Source: Rhodoferax sp.
GTDB taxonomy: Bacteria; Pseudomonadota; Gammaproteobacteria; Burkholderiales; Burkholderiaceae_C
DNA: 33,064 bases
Direction: 5' to 3'
NCBI GenBank assembly: GCA_020048895.1
Contig: JAIFLV010000005.1
Span: forward strand, 1-33,064
Every line of letters starts with the position of its first letter. The stretch's first letter is position 1. The notes beneath the pieces are model-generated. The model saw only the letters and a program-made list of their open reading frames with translations, made no database searches and was not told the origin of the DNA. A program made the translations under genes and the position numbers. Below, piece by piece: positions 22,823 through 31,200 of this stretch.

Positions 22823-23734
22823 ATGTCTTCTAACCCGCCATCTCCTTCTTCCAACAAGCTTATGCTGACCGAACCATTCTTGCAGCGTGTCGCTGTCCTG
22901 TGCACTGCAGTTTTGGCACTGCTGTTGGGTGGTTGTGCCTCCGGCGTGCGCATTGACAACAGTTTCACGTCCGAAAATCAGGACAGCCGTGTGCTGTTTC
23001 TGGTGCTGCACTACACCGTGGGCAATTTTGAGAGCTCTCTGAAGATGCTGACCAAGCCTTCCAACAGGCCGGTGTCGAGCCACTATCTGGTGCGCGATGA
23101 GCCTGTCGTGACATACCAGTTGGTGCATGAAACCAACCGCGCGTGGCATGCCGGCCCGAGTTTCTGGAAGGGGCACAACAACCTCAATGCCAGTTCGGTT
23201 GGCATTGAAATCGTCAACCCTGGGTGGGTCAAGGGTCCCGATGGCGTTCCCGTGTATGCCCCCTTTTCGGAAAAACAGATCGACGAAGTCGTCGCACTGT
23301 GCCAGGAAATCGTCGCTCGCCATGACATCAAGCCCGATCGCATCGTAGGCCACGCCGACATTGCGCCTGGGCGCAAGCAGGATCCCGGCCCCCTGTTCCC
23401 GTGGAAGCGACTGGCCGACGTGGGTCTGATTGCCTGGCCCGATGCTGACATGGTGGCCAATCGCAAAGTAATTTATGAGATGCAGTTGCCAGATGCAGCC
23501 TGGTTTCAGGGCAAGCTGGCCGATTACGGATTCGGCACCTCCAGCAGTGGCGAGTTTGACGCCCTGACGCGCGACAGCATGATTTCCTTTCAGATGAAGT
23601 TTCGTCCCACCCGGTACGACGGCCTAATGGATGCCGAAACGGCCGCGCTGCTCGATGTCGTCAATACCCAGGAGGGCATGCGGCTGACCGCGCCCGCAAC
23701 ACCCACCAACCGACCCTACACGTCCCGCTGGTAG
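22823..23734 (+). CDS. amiD: AmiD-like N-acetylmuramoyl-L-alanine amidase lipoprotein
   Basis: A 303-residue amidase_2 enzyme. From ATG 22823 the lipobox (LALLLGGC) is at Cys38; ATG 22862 would place it at Cys25, a more usual signal length. Zinc ligands and active-site residues stand in VLHYTVGN, ETNRAWHAGPSFW and GHADIAPGRKQDPGPLFPW. The C-terminal ~80 residues form a peptidoglycan-binding helix bundle (FQGKLADYGFG.., DALTRDSMISFQMKFRP). AmiD cuts the bond between MurNAc or anhydroMurNAc and L-Ala, giving free sugar for the kinase and etherase and peptide for LdcA/MepA-type processing. It follows the symporter by 98 bases. Confidence 0.93.
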   Translation: MSSNPPSPSSNKLMLTEPFLQRVAVLCTAVLALLLGGCASGVRIDNSFTSENQDSRVLFLVLHYTVGNFESSLKMLTKPSNRPVSSHYLVRDEPVVTYQLVHETNRAWHAGPSFWKGHNNLNASSVGIEIVNPGWVKGPDGVPVYAPFSEKQIDEVVALCQEIVARHDIKPDRIVGHADIAPGRKQDPGPLFPWKRLADVGLIAWPDADMVANRKVIYEMQLPDAAWFQGKLADYGFGTSSSGEFDALTRDSMISFQMKFRPTRYDGLMDAETAALLDVVNTQEGMRLTAPATPTNRPYTSRW

Positions 23735-23745
23735 CGGCTCCCACC

Positions 23746-24984
23746 ATGGCTCTCTCCTACATCTGGTCCGGGTTTTTCCTTGTCGGGTTTGCTGCCGCTT
23801 TCGCGCAGTGGTTGTTCATGGGCGACACCGAGGTTTTCAAACGCGTCATTGATGGCACATTCTCCTCCGCCAAGGTAGCCGTCATGGACATTGCGCTGCC
23901 ACTGGCAGGCGTCATGACGCTGTGGCTGGGCTTGCTCAACATTGGCGAGCGTGCCGGTGCCATCGGCTTTATTGCGCGGGCCATCGGCCCGTTTTTTTCG
24001 CGCATCTTCCCTGAGGTGCCCAAGGACCACCCAGCCACGGGCCATATGGTGATGAATTTTTCGGCTAATTTCTTGGGCCTGGACAATGCGGCCACGCCTT
24101 TTGGCCTCAAAGCCATGGACAGCCTGCAAAGCCTCAACCCCAACAAGGAAGAAGCCACCAATGCGCAGATCATGTTTCTGGTGCTGCAAACGTCCGGGCT
24201 GACGCTCATACCCATCTCCATCATTGCCCAACGCGCCGTGCTGGGGGCAAAAGACCCCTCCGACGTTTTTCTGCCCATCCTGATTGCAACCTATGTGGCA
24301 ACCCTGGTGGCGCTGATTACGGTATCCATCAAGCAACGTATCAACCTGTGGGACCATGTGATTCTGGGCTGGCTTGGCGGCATTACCGCGGTCATTGGCG
24401 GCATGGTCTGGGCCATGGTGAACTTCATGACGCGAGCCGATATCGAACTGTTTTCCAAAGTGGCTGCCAATGTCACGCTGGCCACCATCATCGCGGCGTT
24501 CCTGATTGGCGCGCTGCGCAAGAAAGTGAATGTATTCGATGCCTTCATTGATGGCGCCAAGGGCGGTATTCAGACTTCACTGACCATCATTCCTTACCTG
24601 GTCGGTATGCTGGTTGCCATTAGTGTGCTGCGCAATTCGGGCATCATGGGTTTCATCGTGAGCGGCTTCACCTGGGTCTTTACGCAATTGGGCTGGAATA
24701 CCGATTTCACGCCGGCCCTACCCACAGCACTGATGAAGCCGATCAGCGGCAGCGGCGCGCGCGCCATGATGATTGATGCCATGCAAACCTACGGCGTGGA
24801 TTCCTTTGTGGGACGCCTGGCAGGCATATTCCAGGGTGCCACCGACACCACGTTCTACATCATCGCGCTGTACTTTGGCTCGGTGGGCGTCAAGCGGGTA
24901 CGCTATGCCATTACTTACGGCCTGATTGCCGACCTCGCCGGTGTGCTCGCAGCCATCTGGGTGGCTTATCTGTTCTTCCATTGA
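23746..24984 (+). CDS. Fused SpmA-SpmB (nucleoside recognition/Gate-domain) membrane protein
   Basis: A 412-residue membrane protein. The N-terminal half (to ~200) matches spore maturation protein A (KVAVMDIALPLAGVMTLWLG.., HMVMNFSANFLGLDNAATPF), and the C-terminal half matches SpmB (FDAFIDGAKGGIQTSLTIIP.., ALMKPISGSGARAMMIDAM, FQGATDTTFYIIALYFGSVG). In Bacillus the two are separate genes needed for spore cortex dehydration; fused forms occur in non-sporulating bacteria and their role is not established. The domain is related to nucleoside transporter gates, so a transporter of cell-wall material (peptide, D-amino acid or D-lactate) is an attractive inference in this operon. Start ATG 23746 is 11 bases after amiD. 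Confidence 0.9.
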   Translation: MALSYIWSGFFLVGFAAAFAQWLFMGDTEVFKRVIDGTFSSAKVAVMDIALPLAGVMTLWLGLLNIGERAGAIGFIARAIGPFFSRIFPEVPKDHPATGHMVMNFSANFLGLDNAATPFGLKAMDSLQSLNPNKEEATNAQIMFLVLQTSGLTLIPISIIAQRAVLGAKDPSDVFLPILIATYVATLVALITVSIKQRINLWDHVILGWLGGITAVIGGMVWAMVNFMTRADIELFSKVAANVTLATIIAAFLIGALRKKVNVFDAFIDGAKGGIQTSLTIIPYLVGMLVAISVLRNSGIMGFIVSGFTWVFTQLGWNTDFTPALPTALMKPISGSGARAMMIDAMQTYGVDSFVGRLAGIFQGATDTTFYIIALYFGSVGVKRVRYAITYGLIADLAGVLAAIWVAYLFFH

Positions 24985-24993
24985 GCAATTGGC

Positions 24994-25896
24994 ATGCGGC
25001 TGCGACACATTGAAGTTTTCCACGCTGTGATGCAAGCCGGCACCATCAGCGGAGCAGCGCAGATTCTGCACATCTCGCAACCGGCGGCAACCAAAGCCTT
25101 GCAGCATTGCGAACTGCGTCTGGGCCTGCCGCTCTTTGACCGCGTACGCGGCAAGCTTTACGCCACGCCCGAAGCGCAGCGCCTCTTTGTCGAAGTCGAA
25201 AAAGTCAACCGCGACCTGCTGTCGATCCGGCGCCTGGCCGCCAGCCTGCGCTCGGACGAAGCAGAGCAGTTGCGACTGGTAAGCAGTCCCACGCTAGGCG
25301 CCTCGGTCGTCCCGGATGCGGTGCGGCAATGGACGCAGGCCTTCCCCACGGCACGCTGCTTTCTCGCCACCAACCACACCCGCGAGATCGTCAGCGCCTT
25401 GCTGCTGGGCGAGGCCGACCTGGCTTTGTCGCTGCAAGACCCACACCATCCGGGCATCAAGACCGAGGCACTCGCCAGTGGATCGTTAATGGCCTTGTGT
25501 CCGCTTGACAGCCCCGAAGGCGCTCAGTCTGGCACGCTGGCGCTGACCGATATCAGCTCTCAAATCATCGCGCTCGAAGAAAGCGACCCTTTGGGTATGC
25601 TGGTGACCGATGCCTTCGAAGCGGCCAACGCGGTGCCACGCAGCCGGGTGACGGTGCAAACCTACCAACTGGCACGCGCACTGGTGGAAGCAGGTGCTGG
25701 CGTCACCGTGGTCGACCCCTTTACTGCCTCTTGCGCAGATCCGATGCGCGTGCGCATCCGGCCGCTGGAGGAGGGCGCACAGATTTCGCTGTTCCTGCTG
25801 ACTGCGGCCACTGCGCCCCTGGCGCAGTCGTCGCGGCGACTGGTTCGTTTCGTTGCCAGTGTGGCGCAGGCACGCTTGAAGGCACTGGGGGTTTGA
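24994..25896 (+). CDS. LysR-family transcriptional regulator
   Basis: A 300-residue regulator. The N-terminal winged helix is typical (MRLRHIEVFHAVMQAGTISG, AAQILHISQPAATKALQHCE, LGLPLFDRVRGKLYATPEA). The effector domain follows from about residue 90 (RLVSSPTLGASVVPDAVRQW, LLLGEADLALSLQD, ALVEAGAGVTVVDPF). Being inside the plus operon, nine bases after the SpmAB gene, it probably regulates this locus, autogenously and via the divergent region 21172-21263. A cell-wall fragment is a reasonable inducer by analogy with AmpR, but its effector is unknown. Confidence 0.9.
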   Translation: MRLRHIEVFHAVMQAGTISGAAQILHISQPAATKALQHCELRLGLPLFDRVRGKLYATPEAQRLFVEVEKVNRDLLSIRRLAASLRSDEAEQLRLVSSPTLGASVVPDAVRQWTQAFPTARCFLATNHTREIVSALLLGEADLALSLQDPHHPGIKTEALASGSLMALCPLDSPEGAQSGTLALTDISSQIIALEESDPLGMLVTDAFEAANAVPRSRVTVQTYQLARALVEAGAGVTVVDPFTASCADPMRVRIRPLEEGAQISLFLLTAATAPLAQSSRRLVRFVASVAQARLKALGV

Positions 25897-25911
25897 CATG
25901 GAGAGCTCAGC

Positions 25912-26985
25912 ATGACACTGCACCGCCGCGACTTTGTGCGCGCCCTCTCCGTTGGGGGAACCATTGCCGCCAGCCAAGCTACTGTCGCCAGTGCAACGAC
26001 CGTACCGACCGCCGCTGGCGGGGCGGTCCAGCCAACCTTGCTGGCGCCGCGCCTGAAGGAAGGCGACACCCTGGGCCTGGTGAGCCCGGCCAACGCCACC
26101 TACGAGCGCGAACCGATGCAACTGGCCATTGAGGCGATCCAGGCCTTGGGGTTCAAGGTCAAGCTGGGTGCCAACGCCCGTGGCCGCTACGGACAATTCG
26201 CAGGCACAGATAGCCAGCGCGCAGCCGACATCAACGCCATGTTTGCCGATGGCACTGTGGCTGGCATCCTTGCCGTCACCGGCGGTTCGGGTTGCAACCG
26301 CATTGTGGACAAACTCGACTACGCGCTCATCCGCCGCAACCCCAAATTTTTCGGCGGCTTCTCAGACCTTACCGCGCTGGTCAATGGCATCACCCGGCAA
26401 ACCGGACTCGTCACCTTTCACTGTCCGGTCGCGGAGTCGGAATGGAACGATTTCAGCGTGCGCCACTTCAAGGCCATGGTGATGCAGGCGCAGGCTTCGC
26501 TGCTGCGTAACCCGAGTGGCGAGCGTGGCGACAACCTGGTGCAAACGCAGGACCGCACCACCACCCTGCGTGGCGGGAAGGCACGCGGTCGACTGGGGGG
26601 AGGCAATCTGGCGGTGCTGTCGTCACTCGCCGGGTCGGCTTACATGCCCGATCTGCGCGGCGGCATTCTGTTTCTGGAAGAAATCAACGAATACATTTAT
26701 CGTATCGACCGCATGCTGTCCACCTTGCGGTTGTGCGGTGCGCTGGACCAACTGGCAGGTGTTGTCATTGGCAAATTCACCAAATGCGAGCCTGGCGAAG
26801 GCAAGTTCGGCACGCTCACCCTCGACGAAGTCTTTGACGATTACTTTCTGCCATTGAATGTGCCGGTATACCGTGGCGCCATGATCGGCCACATCAAACG
26901 CAAGTTCACCATTCCAGTCGGTGCCGAGGTAGAGATCGATGCCGATGCTGGCACCATACAACTGCTCCATCCCGCGGTTGCCTAA
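25912..26985 (+). CDS. ldcA: LD-carboxypeptidase (S66, LdcA-like) with Tat-type signal
   Basis: A 357-residue S66 peptidase. The N-terminus has a twin-Arg signal (MTLHRRDFVRALSVGG), unusual because E. coli LdcA is cytoplasmic. The core begins RLKEGDTLGLVSPAN; the nucleophile Ser is in PKFFGGFSDLTALVNG, the catalytic Glu in ILFLEEINEYIYRIDRML, and the His in RGAMIGHIKRKFTIPVG, so the Ser-His-Glu triad is complete. It removes the terminal D-Ala from the L,D bond of tetrapeptides. GGAGAG lies just upstream of ATG 25912. Export would mean that trimming happens in the periplasm before uptake, together with AmiD and MepA. Confidence 0.92.
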   Translation: MTLHRRDFVRALSVGGTIAASQATVASATTVPTAAGGAVQPTLLAPRLKEGDTLGLVSPANATYEREPMQLAIEAIQALGFKVKLGANARGRYGQFAGTDSQRAADINAMFADGTVAGILAVTGGSGCNRIVDKLDYALIRRNPKFFGGFSDLTALVNGITRQTGLVTFHCPVAESEWNDFSVRHFKAMVMQAQASLLRNPSGERGDNLVQTQDRTTTLRGGKARGRLGGGNLAVLSSLAGSAYMPDLRGGILFLEEINEYIYRIDRMLSTLRLCGALDQLAGVVIGKFTKCEPGEGKFGTLTLDEVFDDYFLPLNVPVYRGAMIGHIKRKFTIPVGAEVEIDADAGTIQLLHPAVA

Positions 26986-27001
26986 ACCCATGAGGCCACT
27001 T

Positions 27002-27910
27002 ATGAGCACCCGACAGATCCTTGCCTTGTGTGTTGTGTTGTGGTGCGGGACCATCCTGGCGCAAGACAAAGGCAGTCTCACACCCACTGCGCTACCTCCA
27101 CTGGATAACCCTGCCAATGCCAACACGCCGGCCAAAGCGTTGTTTGGACGTGCCACCAAAGCCGCGCCACTGGAGCCCGAACCGATTGGGTTCTATTCCC
27201 GCGGTTGCCTCGCGGGCGCCCAGGCATTGCCCGCAGACGGCCCCCATTGGCAGGCCATGCGCCCCTCACGCAACCGCAATTGGGGACACCCCGAGCTCAT
27301 CCGCTTTATCGAGCGCTTTGCGCCTGCCGCTGCGCAGGCTAGCGGCTGGAACGGTATTTTGGTGGGCGATCTGGCACAACCGCGGGGTGGCCCCATGCTC
27401 ACCGGTCACGCCTCACATCAGTTGGGGCTGGATGCCGACATCTGGCTAAAGCCCATGCCTTCGCAGCGGATGACGCGCGCCGAACGCGAAGAAGTCTCAA
27501 GCATCAAAGTAGTCCGCTCTGATCGCCTGGATGTGGACCCATCGGTATGGACGCAGGGGCATTTAGCGGTGCTGCGCACGGCCGCTCAGGACCCGCAGGT
27601 GCAGCGCATCTTTGTCAACGCGGCGATCAAGCGCGCTCTGTGCAGGGCTGAGAAGGGCGCGCCCTGGCTGCAAAAGATGCGCCCCGAGCACGGCCACGAT
27701 TACCACTTTCATGTGCGTCTGCTGTGCCCCGTTGGCGCCACCCAGTGCGCCGTGCAAGACCCCACGCCGGAGGGCGACGGTTGCGATGCTTCTCTGGACT
27801 GGTGGTTCACCGACGAGGCACTGCATCCCAAACCCTCAGGCACTCCACCACCCCCGCTCACACTCATGAAACTGCCGCCGGAGTGTCGACGGGTGCTGGA
27901 AGCGAAGTAG
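27002..27910 (+). CDS. mepA: Penicillin-insensitive murein endopeptidase
   Basis: A ~302-residue secreted LAS metallopeptidase (MepA family). ATG 27002 is favoured: GAGG (26992-26995) is six bases upstream and the signal is MSTRQILALCVVLWCGTILA; ATG 26990 is the alternative. Zinc ligands lie in GHASHQLGLDADIWL (His and Asp) and in HGHDYHFHVRLLCP (His). MepA cuts the D-Ala-mDAP cross-link, releasing un-cross-linked muropeptides. It is the last gene of the plus operon, 16 bases after ldcA, and the stop lies in a weak terminator stem. Confidence 0.94.
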   Translation: MSTRQILALCVVLWCGTILAQDKGSLTPTALPPLDNPANANTPAKALFGRATKAAPLEPEPIGFYSRGCLAGAQALPADGPHWQAMRPSRNRNWGHPELIRFIERFAPAAAQASGWNGILVGDLAQPRGGPMLTGHASHQLGLDADIWLKPMPSQRMTRAEREEVSSIKVVRSDRLDVDPSVWTQGHLAVLRTAAQDPQVQRIFVNAAIKRALCRAEKGAPWLQKMRPEHGHDYHFHVRLLCPVGATQCAVQDPTPEGDGCDASLDWWFTDEALHPKPSGTPPPPLTLMKLPPECRRVLEAK

Positions 27911-27925
27911 CTTTTGCTACGTTTT
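27907..27925 (+). terminator. Weak intrinsic terminator at the end of the plus-strand operon
   Basis: GTAGC, TTTT loop, GCTAC, then GTTTT. It overlaps the mepA stop codon. The stem is only five base pairs and the T-run short. Confidence 0.4.
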
Positions 27926-28013
27926 ATGTAGCGTTCTGCGCTTTATTGGCGGGCATTGCAGCCCGATTTCTGCATCAACACCAGCGCAAAAAGCCCAGGC
28001 CGAACACCTGCCG

Positions 28014-28121
28014 CTACAGCTTGTCGGTCAGCGCCGAGAGAATCTGCGCACTTGCCGGATCCAGGAGCAACTCGGGCGCGTAAAAGCGTACGGGGTCTTG
28101 CACAACCAGGCAGCACACCAT
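28014..28121 (-). other. Small minus-strand frame, possibly a gene fragment
   Basis: A 35-residue frame (ATG 28121 to TAG 28014) reads MVCCLVVQDPVRFYAPELLL and continues DPASAQILSALTDKL. Its composition is protein-like and it ends in an otherwise gene-free gap, so it may be the tail of a lost gene. No family recognised. The rest of 27926-28120 shows nothing I can support. Confidence 0.3.
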
Positions 28122-28148
28122 TGACACGACCCGAATCGTCAATACACT
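28121..28148 (+). promoter_or_regulatory. Probable sigma-70 promoter of the restriction-modification gene
   Basis: TTGACA (28121-28126), a 16-base spacer, then TACACT (28143-28148). The -35 is perfect, the -10 matches four of six. It lies 130-160 bases before the methyltransferase start. Confidence 0.5.
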
Positions 28149-28161
28149 GGATAGTGGAGAA

Positions 28162-28245
28162 ATGAAAAGCTACTCCAATGAAACCGCCAGGGCCGTATTG
28201 CATGCACGGTTGGAAGCGCGCCAAAGAAAAACCTCTGTCCCGTGA
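28162..28245 (+). CDS. Possible 27-aa leader peptide upstream of the restriction-modification gene
   Basis: ATG 28162, a few bases after GGAG, opens a 27-codon frame (MKSYSNETARAVLHARLEAR, ending QRKTSVP) that stops at TGA 28243-28245. The stop overlaps the GTG at 28242. It begins only about ten bases after the predicted transcription start. It may be a short regulator-like leader, the relic of a gene, or chance. Confidence 0.3.
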   Translation: MKSYSNETARAVLHARLEARQRKTSVP

Positions 28246-28280
28246 GTATCCGGGAACCAGGCAAAACAGGGAGCCCTACC

Positions 28281-31200
28281 TTGACCCCGCAAGAATTCAT
28301 CGCCCGCTGGGCCAACAACCCACTGACCGAACGCGCTGGTGCCCAAGCCCACTTTGACGATCTGTGCGACCTGCTGGGCGTGGATAAACCGCGCGACCCC
28401 GACAACTATTGCTTTGAGCGCGGCGCCAAAAAAGCCGGTGGCGGCGACGGCTGGGCAGATGTATGGAAGCGCGGCCACTTTGGCTGGGAGAACAAAAGCC
28501 CCAAGCGTGATTTGGTCAAGGCACTGGAGCAACTGCGTGCCTACGCGGGCAACCTGGACAACCCGCCCTTGCAGATTGTGTGCGACCGCGAGCGCATCGA
28601 AATCCACACGGTGTTCCGGGGCTACCCCGACGAACCCCGCACCATCTGGCTCAAAGACATTGGCGACCCGGCCAACTTGCAAACCCTGCGCTGGGTGTTT
28701 ACCGACCCCGACAAGCTCAAGCCCCACAAGTCCAACGCCGCCATTACGCAAGAAGTGGCCGCCGAGTTTGCCAACCTGGCCAAGTCCATGCGGACGCGTG
28801 GGCTGGACGCCCAGCAGGTGGCCCATTTTTTGACGCAGTGCATTTTTTGCATGTTTGCCGAAGACGAAGGCCTGCTGCACGACAGCCCCACCGACAACAA
28901 CGCGATATTTACCGCGTTGCTCAAATCCGCACAGACCGACACCACCCGGGCCGCGCAACGCATTACTAGCCTGTTTACCGCCATGCAGAATGACGGTGGC
29001 CAGTATGGCAACGACAGCATCACCTGGTTCAACGGCGGTCTGTTCAAGAAGATTGATGTGCCAGCGCTTACGCTGGAAGACATGGGCAGCCTCTACCGCG
29101 CAGCCGACCAGCACGATTGGCGCGCCATCGACCCCACCATCTTTGGCACGCTGTTCGAGAGCGGGCTTGACCCCAGCAGCCGCGCCGAACTGGGCGCGCA
29201 CTTTACCGATGTGGCCACCATCCACAAGATCATTGACCCGCTGATTACGATTCCGCTGCGCGCTGAATGGCAGGTGGCCAAAGCCAGCATCGCCGCTGCC
29301 ATGGCCAAGTTTGCAGGCAGCAAAGACAGCCTGCTAAACGCCACCAAGACGCGCGCCCAAAACGCCCACCGCAAGGCCGCTGAAAACACCTACTACGCCT
29401 ACATGGAGCGGCTGCGCAACTTCCGGGTGCTGGACGCGGCCTGTGGCTCGGGCAACTTTTTATATCTGGCGCTGCATGCCCTTAAAGACCTGGAGCACAC
29501 CGCGCAACTGGAGGCCGATGCCCTGGGCTTGCAGCAGCAGCAGCTTGGCATTGAATGCGGCACGCAAAACATACTGGGTGTTGAGATCAACGAATACGCC
29601 GCCGAGCTCGCCCGCGTTACTGTCTGGATTGGCGATATTCAATGGTGCCAACGCAATGGCCGCCCCATCCACAAGCGCCCGGTACTGCACAGCCTTGACA
29701 GCATCGAACACCGCGATGCGTTGCTGTGCTGGCCGGGGTCCGGGGGTACAAGTTCGGCGGCGCGAGCGGGGCTAGGGCCGGGGGCTCATGAACCTGCGGT
29801 TCCGAAATCGCCCCCAACCCTAGCCCCGCCCACACCGCCGAACCTGATGGGGCGTGGGGTCGCTGACGCTGCCCACGCAGGTGGAGCGCCAGTGGCGGGT
29901 TTTGCCGCTCCCTCTGTGGCTGAGCGCGGCACGGACGAATGGGGGTCGGATCACGATTTTGCGCAGCAAAACTCGTGCTCTGACCCCCATTCCGGAGCAC
30001 CTGCCAACACGCTAATCCTGGAGGCTGACCCCATTTCCAGCGTCTTCGAAGCGCAGTGGCCGCAAGCCGATGTGCTGGTAGGGAATCCGCCGTTTTTGGG
30101 TGACAAACGCATGCGCTCGGAATTGGGCGATGCCTACACCGAAGCGCTGCGCAAAACCTACGAGGGCCGCGTGCCCGGTGGCGCTGACTTGGTGTGCTAC
30201 TGGTTTGACAAAGCGCGGGTGGCGATAGAACAGGGACGCTTGCACGCTGCCGGACTGGTTGCCACCAACTCCATACGCGGCGGCAAAAATCGCGTCGTAT
30301 TGGAAGCCATTGCAAAGAGTACCCGCATTTTCGAAGCGTGGAGTGATGAAGACTGGGTGAACTACGGCGCTGCGGTACGTGTGTCACTGGTGGCGTTTGG
30401 CAATGCGACACAAACCGCCATGTTGGACGGGCATGCTGCAGGCGAGATTCACGCCGACCTGAGCGCGTCTGATACGGGGCAGACATCCCTCAACCTGACT
30501 CACGCGAAACCCCTGCCGCAAAATCGCGCCGCCTGCTTTATTGGCGGCATGAAGAAAGGCCCGTTTGATATTCCCGGCCACATTGCCCGCCTATGGCTGA
30601 CGCAGCCCAACCCCAACGGCCGCAGCAGCGCCGATGTGGTCAAGCCTTGGTTCAATGGTTTGGACTTCACGCGCAGGCATGCCGACAACTGGATTGTGGA
30701 TTTCGGTCTGGACCGCTCCTTGGACGAGTCTTCGCTGTACGAAAGCCCCTTCGCCCACGCGAAAACCCACGTCAAGCCGCAACGCGATCTGGTGCGCAAC
30801 GAACTGGAAAAGTCCCGCTGGTGGCTGCACGCCCGACCGGCACCCGATTTGCGCCGGGCCACGCAAAACCTCAGCCGCATGGTGGTTACGCCGCGTGTGG
30901 CGAAGTACCGGCTTTTTGCCTGGGTCAACCCGCACGCGATCATTGACGGCCAACTTGTGGCCACCGCCCGCTCCGACGACACCACCTTCGGCATTCTGCA
31001 CAGCCGTTTCCACGAACTCTGGTCGCTCAAAATGTGCACCTGGATGGGTGTTGGCAATGACCCCCGCTACACCCCCACCACCTGCTTCGAAACCTTCCCC
31101 TTCCCCGAAGGCCTCACGCCTGCCGACACTGCGCACCAGCGCACCGAATTGCTGCCCAGCGGGGCGGTCATACCGGCACTTCTTTCGCCGACTACGCCAG

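Noticed and set aside
28170..29225. 351-codon minus-strand frame opposite the restriction-modification gene
   Set aside because: Antisense of the nuclease and spacer domains; Gly/Val/His-rich shadow without known motifs.
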